From Nocardioidaceae bacterium (GTDB taxonomy: Bacteria; Actinomycetota; Actinomycetes; Propionibacteriales; Nocardioidaceae), in assembly GCA_013696065.1 (NCBI GenBank), contig JACCZJ010000211.1, positions 1-10,672 of the forward strand: DNA of 10,672 bases, read 5' to 3'. The position numbers were made by a program, and so were the translations under genes. Numbering within the stretch: the stretch's first letter is position 1; each line of letters begins with the position of its first letter. This document shows, piece after piece, positions 1 to 8,068 of the stretch. Under the pieces are notes generated by a model. That model made no database searches. It saw only the letters and a program-made list of their open reading frames with translations, and had not been told where the DNA came from.

Positions 1-835
1 GCTCGCGGCTGCACTCACCGCTGCTGGCTACCCGCTTGCCGCCGTCGCCGGCGAGTCAGACGCCTCCCGGACCCGCATCGAGACACTGCTGCCCGGTGCC
101 AGGATCGACAAGCCCACAGCTGTCGCCAAGGCAGCGGACCTACTGCTCCTGACTGTTCCCGACGATGCACTGGACAACGTGGTGCGCATGTTGGTGGCAT
201 CGGGCGCCATTCGCTCCGGACAGATCATCGTGCATACGAGTGGGCGCCACGGCCTGCAAGTTCTCCAACCCGCCCTCGACGTTGGTGCGCGCGGCATCGC
301 TCTGCATCCCGCGATGACCTTCACCGGCACCGACCTGGATCTGGAGCGGTTGATCGGCTGCACCTACGCAGTGACCTGTGGACCCGCTGACCGGGCATTC
401 GTCGGGTCTCTCGTCGCCGACCTCGGTGGGCGACTCGTCGAAGTGTCCGAATCCAATCGAGAGCTGTACCACGCCGCGCTGGCCCACGGGTCCAACCATC
501 TGGTGACGTTGGTATCGCAGGCGATGGACATGTTGCGCAGCGCGGGAACCGACGATCCCGCACGCACCCTGCGACCTCTGCTGGCAGCGGCACTCGACAA
601 CGTCTTGGTGTTTGGCGGCGCAGCGCTGACGGGGCCCATCGTGCGAGGGGATCTCGAGACGGTGCGCGCCCACCTGCGCAGCATGACCGCCGAGGCGCCC
701 GAGACTCTGCAGTCGTACGTCGCCATGGGGAGGGCGACTGCGAACCGGGCCGTAGCCGACGGCAGGCTCCAACCACGCCGTGCCGCTGCCCTAGTGGAGG
801 CGCTCAACGACGCGCTAGCCGGAATCCGTGCGTGA
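1..835 (+). CDS. Rossmann-fold / DUF2520-type dehydrogenase-like protein, 5' end outside the window
   Basis: The reading frame is open from base 2 to the TGA at 833-835, giving the last 277 residues of a protein whose N-terminus, with the expected glycine-rich dinucleotide-binding loop, lies outside the window. The visible part starts in the Rossmann domain: a strand-like LLLLTVPDDAL around residues 50-60 is typical of NAD(P)-binding 6-phosphogluconate-dehydrogenase-like folds. After it come a HTSGRHG stretch and HPAMTFTG, then an all-helical C-terminal half, as in DUF2520 proteins. From memory, actinobacteria keep such a gene just upstream of panC (Rv3603c in M. tuberculosis). Its substrate is not established. 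A ketopantoate-reductase-like role would suit the pantothenate context, but that is inference. The stop overlaps the panC start by eight bases, which implies one transcript. The family call is fairly sure; the reaction is unknown. Confidence 0.8.
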   Translation, partial: LAAALTAAGYPLAAVAGESDASRTRIETLLPGARIDKPTAVAKAADLLLLTVPDDALDNVVRMLVASGAIRSGQIIVHTSGRHGLQVLQPALDVGARGIALHPAMTFTGTDLDLERLIGCTYAVTCGPADRAFVGSLVADLGGRLVEVSESNRELYHAALAHGSNHLVTLVSQAMDMLRSAGTDDPARTLRPLLAAALDNVLVFGGAALTGPIVRGDLETVRAHLRSMTAEAPETLQSYVAMGRATANRAVADGRLQPRRAAALVEALNDALAGIRA

Positions 836-1712
836 CGACACCTCGCCGACCACCCTCGGTGGACGGTCAAGAGTCGCAATAGTCACCACCCACTCCGAGC
901 TGCGTGAGACGCTCGCCGAGGCCGATAGATCCCGAGCCGCACGGGTGGCTCTCGTGCCCACGATGGGGGCTTTGCACCGCGGCCACGCCAGCCTCCTCGA
1001 CGAGGCGCGGCGGATGGCCGATCTCGTGGTCGCCTCCATTTTTGTCAACCCGCTGCAGTTCGGGGCAGGCGAAGACCTTGCGAGATACCCTCGGTCCCTC
1101 GAAGCCGATCTCGCCATGTGCCAGCAACACGGTGTCAGCGTGGTGTTCGCGCCCTCGGTGGACGTGGTCTACCCGGCCTGGCCGCCCGTTGTCACGGTCG
1201 ATCCTGGCCCGACTGGCTCGATCCTCGAGGGCGCCAGCCGCCCTGAACATTTCCGCGGCGTCCTCACGGTGGTGGCCAAGCTCTTCGGGCTGGTCACACC
1301 CAACGTCGCCATCTTCGGCGAAAAGGACTACCAGCAACTGGTGCTGGTCAGGCAGCTTGCCACTGACCTTTGTATGCCGGTCGAGGTGGTCGGCGCGGAG
1401 ACGGTTCGGGGGCTCGACGGCCTGGCGCTCAGTTCGCGTAACCGCTACCTGTCGGACTCCGAGCGGGCCTGCGCCCTCGCTCTCAGCCGCGCCCTCGCGG
1501 CCGGCGCGGCGGCAGGGTCAGGCGGCGCGACCGGCGTACTGGCTGCAGCTGAGGCCGTGCTGGGCTCCGAACCGGGGGTGGCGGTGGACTATCTCACCCT
1601 GCGCGGCACCGACTTCGGGGAGCCACCCAACGCTGGGGAGGCACGGCTCCTCGTCGCGGCGAAAGTAGGTGGCACTCGCCTGATCGACAACCTAGCGGTG
1701 CAGCTCAGCTGA
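828..1712 (+). CDS. panC: Pantothenate synthetase (pantoate--beta-alanine ligase)
   Basis: PanC joins pantoate and beta-alanine with ATP through a pantoyl-adenylate, the last step of pantothenate (vitamin B5, coenzyme A precursor) synthesis in the cytoplasm. The 294-residue product has the family landmarks: the VPTMGALHRGH nucleotide-binding signature (residues 43-53), FVNPLQFG (72-79), GEKDYQQ (164-170) and LALSSRN, the KMSKS-like loop (199-205). Length is close to the usual 280-310. The start is GTG at 828, inside the upstream gene and in another frame. No ATG or GTG occurs in frame between there and the HxGH motif that would leave a normal N-terminus, so this start is well constrained. The overlap suggests translational coupling. 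In mycobacteria panD and coaX follow panC; here lysS follows directly, so panD must be elsewhere or absent. Confidence 0.96.
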   Translation: MRDDTSPTTLGGRSRVAIVTTHSELRETLAEADRSRAARVALVPTMGALHRGHASLLDEARRMADLVVASIFVNPLQFGAGEDLARYPRSLEADLAMCQQHGVSVVFAPSVDVVYPAWPPVVTVDPGPTGSILEGASRPEHFRGVLTVVAKLFGLVTPNVAIFGEKDYQQLVLVRQLATDLCMPVEVVGAETVRGLDGLALSSRNRYLSDSERACALALSRALAAGAAAGSGGATGVLAAAEAVLGSEPGVAVDYLTLRGTDFGEPPNAGEARLLVAAKVGGTRLIDNLAVQLS

Positions 1713-1719
1713 TCGGTTA

Positions 1720-1730
1720 TCACCAGGTGA
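1720..1730. repeat. Small palindrome TCACC-A-GGTGA between panC and lysS
   Basis: Two perfect five-base arms around a single base lie eight bases after the panC stop and about 30 bases before the candidate lysS -10 element. The position would suit an operator upstream of lysS, but it is short enough to occur by chance. It has no T-run and is too small for a convincing terminator. Confidence 0.25.
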
Positions 1731-1760
1731 AAGACGTGCAGCGGCTCGACTTCCATCCCG

Positions 1761-1766
1761 TACCCT
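1761..1766 (+). promoter_or_regulatory. Candidate -10 element for a leaderless lysS transcript
   Basis: TACCCT matches the actinobacterial TAnnnT -10 pattern. It ends seven bases before the lysS ATG, so transcription would start at or one base before the start codon. No purine-rich ribosome binding site precedes this ATG, which fits a leaderless mRNA. No good -35 is visible 16-19 bases upstream. Confidence 0.4.
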
Positions 1767-1773
1767 CTCGATC

Positions 1774-3291
1774 ATGGCTGAGTCGCCGCAGGTAAATCCC
1801 ACCACCCCGCATACGGAAGAGCTGCCGGAGCAGATGCGGGTTCGGCACGAGAAGCGCGCCCAACTCATCGCGCGCGGCACGTCGCCATACCCCTTGAATG
1901 TGCCGCGCACGCACACAATCAAGGAAATAGTCGACAGCTACGACGCGGCTCAGCTGGGTGTTGATCACAAAACCGGTCACCAGGTTGCCGTGGCTGGACG
2001 GGTGATCTTTTTGCGAAACACGGGAAAACTGTGTTTTGTCCGCTTGCGAGAAGGCGATGGAAGCGAGCTGCAGGTAATGCTTTCCGTGGCGGAACTAGGC
2101 GCAGATTCGCTCAGTGATTTCAAGGCAATGGTCGACATCGGCGATCACCTCGCGGTGCAGGGAGACGTGGTGACGAGCAGACGAGGCGAGCTCTCCATCC
2201 AGGCTTTCAACTGGCAAATAGCGGCCAAGACTCTCCGTCCGCTGCCGGGCGAACACCGACCACTCAGTGATGAGTCTCGCGTTCGGCTGAGATATGTCGA
2301 TATGATTGTGCGGCCCGAATCGCGCGCCATCGTTCGCGAAAAGGCACTGGTGTTGCGTTCCCTGCGGTCAACGCTTGATTCCCGAGGTTTCATCGAGGTT
2401 GAGACACCTGTCCTGCAGCTGACGAACGGCGGTGCCGCGGCGCGGCCCTTCCGCACCCATCTGAATGCCTTTGATCAGCCGATGCTTCTGCGCATCGCCC
2501 TCGAACTCGACCTCAAACGTGCTCTCGTCGGTGGGGTTGACCGGGTTTACGAAATTGGGCGCACGTTTCGTAACGAGGGCCTTGACTCCACCCACGCCGC
2601 CGAGTTCTCCATGCTCGAGGCGTACGAAGCCTACGGCGACTACCACAGCATGGCCGAGCTCACCCAGTCGCTGGTGATCGACGCTGCGCGGGCAATCGGG
2701 CGCACCTGCGTGCGCGGGCGCGATGGCACCGAGATTGACCTCGAGAGCGAGTGGAGACACGCCACCTTGCTGGAGCTGGTTTGTGAGGCAGTTTCGGAGG
2801 CCGTGACGCTGGACACCCCCATTAAGACTCTCAAAATGATCGCCGGTAAATACCACGTGGACTTGCAATCCGCCTGGGGGGTGGGAGAAATCGTTCTCGA
2901 ACTGTACGAAAAACTAGTTGAGCACACACTGATTGCCCCCACCTTCGTGAAGGACTACCCCGAGTCAGTTCGTCCGCTTGCAAAACCTCATCGCACCGAA
3001 CCGGGACTAGTCGAGGCTTTCGATCTCATCATTAACGGGGTGGAACTCGGGGTGGCCTACTCGGAGCTCAATGACCCGGTTATTCAGCGCGAACGCCTCA
3101 GCCAGCAATCCTTACTGGCAGCGCAAGGAGACCCAGAAGCGATGGATCTCGACGAGACCTTCCTGCGGGCACTTGAGTTTGGCATGCCCCCCGCCGGAGG
3201 TATGGGCATCGGCGTAGACCGCCTCGTCATGCTGCTCACTGGGGTTGGCATTCGAGAAGCGATTTTGTTTCCCCTCCTCAAACCGGAATAG
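1774..3291 (+). CDS. lysS: Lysyl-tRNA synthetase, class II
   Basis: LysS activates lysine with ATP and charges tRNA-Lys in the cytoplasm. The 505 residues match the usual length. They contain an N-terminal OB-fold anticodon-binding domain (about 65-170), then the class II catalytic core: GGAAARPF, motif 2 FRNEG (265-269), YSELND (429-434) and motif 3 GMGIGVDR (476-483). By comparison with E. coli LysU, lysine-contacting Glu and Tyr are kept (E244, E282, Y284, E431), but the position of E. coli Asn424 is Val427. From memory, actinobacterial LysS proteins also vary there (Thr in M. tuberculosis and Streptomyces). The start is an ATG with no Shine-Dalgarno sequence and a -10-like hexamer seven bases upstream. 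Lysine codons are 8 AAA to 7 AAG, against 7 to 42 in clpC, so codon use differs from its neighbours. lsr2 follows after 68 bases with no clear terminator. Confidence 0.96.
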   Translation: MAESPQVNPTTPHTEELPEQMRVRHEKRAQLIARGTSPYPLNVPRTHTIKEIVDSYDAAQLGVDHKTGHQVAVAGRVIFLRNTGKLCFVRLREGDGSELQVMLSVAELGADSLSDFKAMVDIGDHLAVQGDVVTSRRGELSIQAFNWQIAAKTLRPLPGEHRPLSDESRVRLRYVDMIVRPESRAIVREKALVLRSLRSTLDSRGFIEVETPVLQLTNGGAAARPFRTHLNAFDQPMLLRIALELDLKRALVGGVDRVYEIGRTFRNEGLDSTHAAEFSMLEAYEAYGDYHSMAELTQSLVIDAARAIGRTCVRGRDGTEIDLESEWRHATLLELVCEAVSEAVTLDTPIKTLKMIAGKYHVDLQSAWGVGEIVLELYEKLVEHTLIAPTFVKDYPESVRPLAKPHRTEPGLVEAFDLIINGVELGVAYSELNDPVIQRERLSQQSLLAAQGDPEAMDLDETFLRALEFGMPPAGGMGIGVDRLVMLLTGVGIREAILFPLLKPE

Positions 3292-3329
3292 TATGCGCGG
3301 CAAAGGAGTCAGGGACTATCATTGGCTCT

Positions 3330-3335
3330 TAACCT
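3330..3335 (+). promoter_or_regulatory. Possible -10 element upstream of lsr2
   Basis: TAACCT fits TAnnnT and would place the start of transcription near 3342, leaving a leader of about 18 bases that contains the strong ribosome binding site. The surrounding 3315-3345 stretch is clearly more AT-rich than the flanking genes. No convincing -35 is present, and an overlapping TAACTA (3335-3340) is an alternative. Confidence 0.3.
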
Positions 3336-3346
3336 AACTATGTGAT

Positions 3347-3353
3347 GGAGGAG
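3347..3353 (+). promoter_or_regulatory. Strong ribosome binding site that fixes the lsr2 start
   Basis: GGAGGAG lies six bases before the ATG at 3360. A longer frame opening at the GTG at 3342 would put this site inside the coding sequence, so 3360 is the better start; it also gives exactly the usual Lsr2 N-terminus and length. Confidence 0.85.
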
Positions 3354-3359
3354 ACAACT

Positions 3360-3698
3360 ATGGCCCAGCGCGTCCACATTGTCCTCGAAGACGACCTCGA
3401 TGGCGGCAATGCCGACGAAACTGTCAAATTCGGACTCGACGGGGCCAACTACGAGATCGATTTATCCTCCAGCAACGCCGCAGCACTCCGAGACGCCTTC
3501 GCGCGGTATGTCGCCTCTGCCCGCCGGGCGAGCGGCAGCCGAGGGGGCGGTCGCAGATCAGCGCGCGGTCGTGCCGGCGGCGGTGAGGCAAGCAATGCGT
3601 CGCAGATGCGTGACTGGGCCCGCGAGCACGGCCATACCGTCTCCGACCGAGGTCGCGTCTCGGCCGACATCAAGGCCGCTTACGACGCCGCCCACTGA
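3360..3698 (+). CDS. lsr2: Lsr2, nucleoid-associated H-NS-like silencer
   Basis: Lsr2 binds the minor groove of AT-rich DNA, bridges and compacts it, and silences horizontally acquired genes in actinobacteria. The product is 112 residues, the same length I recall for M. tuberculosis Lsr2. The N-terminal half (1-50, starting MAQRVHIVLEDDLDGG) is the beta-hairpin/helix dimerisation domain. Residues 52-75 form a basic Gly/Arg/Ser-rich linker. The C-terminal DNA-binding domain contains MRDWAREHGHTVS followed by the AT-hook-like RGR (97-99) and a final helix. The perfect ribosome binding site suggests strong translation. Position between lysS and clpC is the conserved actinobacterial arrangement. 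The AT-rich patch just upstream could permit autoregulation, which is inference only. Confidence 0.97.
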   Translation: MAQRVHIVLEDDLDGGNADETVKFGLDGANYEIDLSSSNAAALRDAFARYVASARRASGSRGGGRRSARGRAGGGEASNASQMRDWAREHGHTVSDRGRVSADIKAAYDAAH

Positions 3699-3738
3699 CT
3701 TGCTGTAGCTCGCCTCACGGATCGCACCTGCCGCGACG

Positions 3739-3764
3739 GGAACAACTCCCTCCTGCGCACGGTT
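3739..3764 (+). promoter_or_regulatory. Candidate SigR/SigH-type (thiol-oxidative stress) promoter of clpC
   Basis: GGAAC at 3739-3743 is followed by exactly 18 bases and then GTT at 3762-3764. This matches the GGAAT/C-N18-GTT consensus of actinobacterial ECF sigma factors SigR (Streptomyces) and SigH (mycobacteria). Transcription would start near 3771, about 80 bases before clpC. As I recall, clpC belongs to the SigR regulon in Streptomyces, which makes the location sensible. Experimental support is lacking, and short bipartite motifs can arise by chance. Confidence 0.45.
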
Positions 3765-3809
3765 GGACTCTCTGCAAGATCGCACGCGCCTGCCGTCGGA
3801 TTCCCCGAC

Positions 3810-3815
3810 TAGCAT
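3810..3815 (+). promoter_or_regulatory. Possible housekeeping -10 element of clpC
   Basis: TAGCAT (TAnnnT) would start transcription near 3822, about 30 bases before the clpC ATG, upstream of the GAGGAG ribosome binding site at 3835-3840. No -35-like hexamer sits at the usual spacing. It could act as a second, constitutive promoter beside the stress-type site. Confidence 0.3.
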
Positions 3816-3851
3816 GGAGAGCGAATGCACTAGCGAGGAGCGATTGGAATC

Positions 3852-6353
<2,502 letters not shown>

Positions 6354-6355
6354 CC

Positions 6356-7231
6356 TCAGGGCAGCGCCAACGCGCCGCCCTTGTCTGCTCGCACGACCAA
6401 ACCGTCGTCGACGAGCGAGGCGAGGGCGCGTTCGCGTTGGATGGCATCGGCCCAAGTGGTCTCGACGAGAGCAACCGGTACCGGGCCCTCGCTTTCACGG
6501 AGCACCGACAAGATGCGGCCTCGGCATTGCCGGTCGGTTCCGGCGTACGTCTGACCACGCCGAGGTGGACCGTCATACGCGGGATAGTCGGCGAGGCGCC
6601 AGGCACACCGCGCTGAGACGGGACACTGTCGGCAACGAGGCGCAGCTGCTGTGCAGATCAGCGCGCCGAGCTCCATCACCGCCACACTCCACCGTGCGGA
6701 GATATGGGGGTCCTCTGGTAGGACCCCGCGCGCCTGCTCACGCTCGGCTTTGGTGAGAGTGGCGGGTGGGTACTGGCGTCCGGCGAAGAGCCGGCCCAGG
6801 ACCCGTCTCACGTTGGTGTCGAGGACGATCTCACGCTGGTGGTAGGCGAAGGCCGCGACGGCGGCGGCCGTGTACTCGCCCACGCCTGGCAGCTGCCGCA
6901 GCTCAGCCGTCGAGCAAGGCACCATCCCCCCGTGCCGCTCTTCGATGGCCACTGCTGCCCTGTGTAGGCGCAGCGCCCGGCGTGGATAGCCCAGCCGGCC
7001 CCACATGCGAACGGCCTCTCCGGGTGTTTCTCTGGCCAGAGCCGCAGAGTCAGGCCAACGGCCCATCCAGGCCGCGTAGACACCGAGCACTCTTTGCACG
7101 GGGGTCTGCTGGAGCATGATCTCGCTGACCAGCACGGCCCAACCTCCCACCTCCGGTTGGCGCCACGGAAGCTCTCTGCGGTGGTCGTCGTACCACTGCA
7201 GCATCGGCTCGTGGGCAGGCGAGGTGGGCAT
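6356..7231 (-). CDS. mutY: A/G-specific adenine DNA glycosylase
   Basis: MutY removes adenine misincorporated opposite 8-oxoguanine, starting base-excision repair. The chosen ATG at 7231 gives 291 residues. Visible features are the catalytic Glu37 in VSEIMLQQT, the helix-hairpin-helix LPGVGEYTAAAVA (114-126), catalytic Asp138 in VLDTNVRRV, and a C-X6-C-X2-C-X5-C iron-sulfur loop (ICTAAAPRCRQCPVSARC). After it comes only a short tail of about 80 residues with PPRRGQTYAGTDRQ and a winged-helix-like end. The NUDIX-like 8-oxoG-sensing domain of E. coli MutY is not evident, as in the 304-residue M. tuberculosis protein. The frame stays open to 7510, but those residues are unlike MutY and overlap the divergent gene. 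No ribosome binding site precedes the start. The stop lies two bases from the clpC stop. Confidence 0.95.
   Translation of the reverse strand: MPTSPAHEPMLQWYDDHRRELPWRQPEVGGWAVLVSEIMLQQTPVQRVLGVYAAWMGRWPDSAALARETPGEAVRMWGRLGYPRRALRLHRAAVAIEERHGGMVPCSTAELRQLPGVGEYTAAAVAAFAYHQREIVLDTNVRRVLGRLFAGRQYPPATLTKAEREQARGVLPEDPHISARWSVAVMELGALICTAAAPRCRQCPVSARCAWRLADYPAYDGPPRRGQTYAGTDRQCRGRILSVLRESEGPVPVALVETTWADAIQRERALASLVDDGLVVRADKGGALALP
6358..6381 (+). terminator. Terminator-like hairpin for clpC inside the mutY 3' end
   Basis: Five bases after the clpC stop a hairpin can form: AGGGC pairs with GCCCT, then an A-C mismatch, then GCGC with GCGC around a CAAC loop. The next bases are TTGTCT, a weak T-rich tail, as is common in high-GC genomes. 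The hairpin coincides with the last codons of mutY, which run the opposite way. It may stop clpC transcripts entering mutY antisense; function is inferred from position and pairing only. Confidence 0.5.
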
Positions 7232-7245
7232 GTCGTGGCGATGAT

Positions 7246-7262
7246 GCCACAGATGCTGTGGC
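7246..7262. repeat. Perfect 7-3-7 palindrome in the divergent mutY / membrane-protein promoter region
   Basis: GCCACAG-ATG-CTGTGGC is an uninterrupted inverted repeat centred between the two divergent starts (7231 and 7283). Its inner edge is 14 bases upstream of the mutY ATG, and its other edge is eight bases before the -10-like TAGCGT of the + strand gene. It could be an operator for a dimeric regulator acting on both genes, or a hairpin in the mutY leader. It has no T-tract in either direction, so a terminator is unlikely. Confidence 0.6.
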
Positions 7263-7270
7263 GGCCCGGC

Positions 7271-7276
7271 TAGCGT
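7271..7276 (+). promoter_or_regulatory. Candidate -10 element for a leaderless membrane-protein transcript
   Basis: TAGCGT fits TAnnnT and ends six bases before the ATG at 7283, placing the expected first transcribed base on the A of the start codon. No Shine-Dalgarno sequence is present. No clear -35 is visible; the palindrome at 7246-7262 covers that position. Confidence 0.4.
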
Positions 7277-7282
7277 TGATCC

Positions 7283-8023
7283 ATGAGCAGTGTCGTCCGT
7301 CCGTCGGGGCCCCTGCCCCCGAACGTCTACTGGGCACGACGGCTTGCTCTCTTGGTCGTGCTCGGGCTCGTCGTGGCGCTGGTGTGGTGGTTCTTGGTCC
7401 GGACTGATGGCGATGGTGCAGATCCCCAGACCAACGCCGGGGCTACATCCGCGGCGTCTATGGAGACCGGATCCGCCCCGCCTGAGACCTCGACTGACTC
7501 CGTGCCCCATGACAAGGCTGGAGAGTCAAGGAGGATCGACCCGCCACCTTCGCGGGAATCCAAACCTGGCAACAGGAAAGAGGACGACGGCAGGCAGGGC
7601 CGACCAGGCAAACCGGAAAGGGATCCGCGTCCCCAGCCGACCGGCGAGTGCGAAGCTGCAGAGGTGGGAGTCGAGGTCGAGGTGGACGACGCCCAACCAG
7701 GTAAGGGGACGTCGGCTCAGCTGCGCTTCGTCAGTGAGGTGGAGCCAGCATGCACGCTGGCTATCACCGCTGACTCGCTTGCTTTGCGTGTGGTTTCGGG
7801 CTCCGACACGGTCTGGACGAGCCAGGAGTGCCCCGACTCCGTCTTGGCAGAGCAGCTGGTCGTCCGCCAGGACCGGGCGAAGGCATACACCTTCAACTGG
7901 GACGGCAAGCGGTCGGTGCTCAGCTGCCAAGGACCCGGAGAGATCGCCCGAGCGGGAGGCTATTGGCTCGAAGCGGCGTTGGTCGGCGCTGGTGTCGAGA
8001 GGGCTTACTTCGAAGTCGCCTGA
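7283..8023 (+). CDS. Uncharacterised single-pass membrane protein with a four-cysteine extracytoplasmic domain
   Basis: I do not recognise a named function. The 246-residue product has a short cytoplasmic N-terminus (RPSGPLPPNVYWARR, 6-20), one membrane helix (about 21-39) capped by arginines on the inside, and a low-complexity Pro/Gly/Ser/Thr then charged linker (41-121). A compact beta-rich domain (122-246) follows, with four cysteines (123, 157, 183, 215), enough for two disulfides outside the cell, and aromatic landmarks VWTSQECP, FNWDGKRS and GGYWLEA. No cleavage or lipobox site is evident, so it is probably a membrane-anchored outside-facing protein. Place and orientation (convergent with disA, divergent from mutY) match what I recall for M. 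tuberculosis Rv3587c, suggesting a conserved actinobacterial family. An overlapping + frame (7290-8039) is a shadow: it lacks the coherent helix. Confidence 0.82.
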   Translation: MSSVVRPSGPLPPNVYWARRLALLVVLGLVVALVWWFLVRTDGDGADPQTNAGATSAASMETGSAPPETSTDSVPHDKAGESRRIDPPPSRESKPGNRKEDDGRQGRPGKPERDPRPQPTGECEAAEVGVEVEVDDAQPGKGTSAQLRFVSEVEPACTLAITADSLALRVVSGSDTVWTSQECPDSVLAEQLVVRQDRAKAYTFNWDGKRSVLSCQGPGEIARAGGYWLEAALVGAGVERAYFEVA

Positions 8024-8068
8024 CCCGAGTATGCCCTGACCGCAGCGTGCACTGAGGCCCACTCGGGT
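8023..8068. terminator. Inverted repeat filling the convergent gap before disA, possible bidirectional terminator
   Basis: ACCCGAGT (8023-8030) is perfectly complementary to ACTCGGGT (8061-8068). The arms sit right against the TGA of the upstream gene (8021-8023) and the stop of disA (8069-8071). The 30-base loop includes the self-complementary GTGCAC but no strong inner stem. A short TTT follows on the + strand only. The geometry suggests transcription termination for both genes, but the large loop and poor T-tails make it weak. Confidence 0.4.

Noticed and set aside
3285..3310. SigR-like motif before lsr2: GGAAT, 18 bases, then GTC
   Set aside because: The -10 half is GTC rather than the required GTT, and the motif overlaps the lysS stop; a near miss only.
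3342..3359. Upstream GTG start for lsr2 (adds MMEETT)
   Set aside because: The GGAGGAG ribosome binding site would fall inside the coding sequence, and the known Lsr2 length and N-terminus match the start at 3360.
3721..3737. ClgR-type operator before clpC (CGC...GCG)
   Set aside because: The half-sites are separated by seven bases rather than the five expected for the ClgR box, and flanking bases do not match; not supported.
3738..3750. GGGA-N5-TCCC hairpin after lsr2 as a terminator
   Set aside because: It has only four base pairs and no T-run, so it is too weak to call, and it overlaps the better explained promoter element.
7232..7510. N-terminal extension of mutY to the ATG-like start at 7510
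   Set aside because: The extra 93 residues resemble no MutY sequence, are Arg/Gly/His-rich, and would overlap the divergent membrane protein gene and its promoter. ATG at 7231 gives the standard N-terminus.
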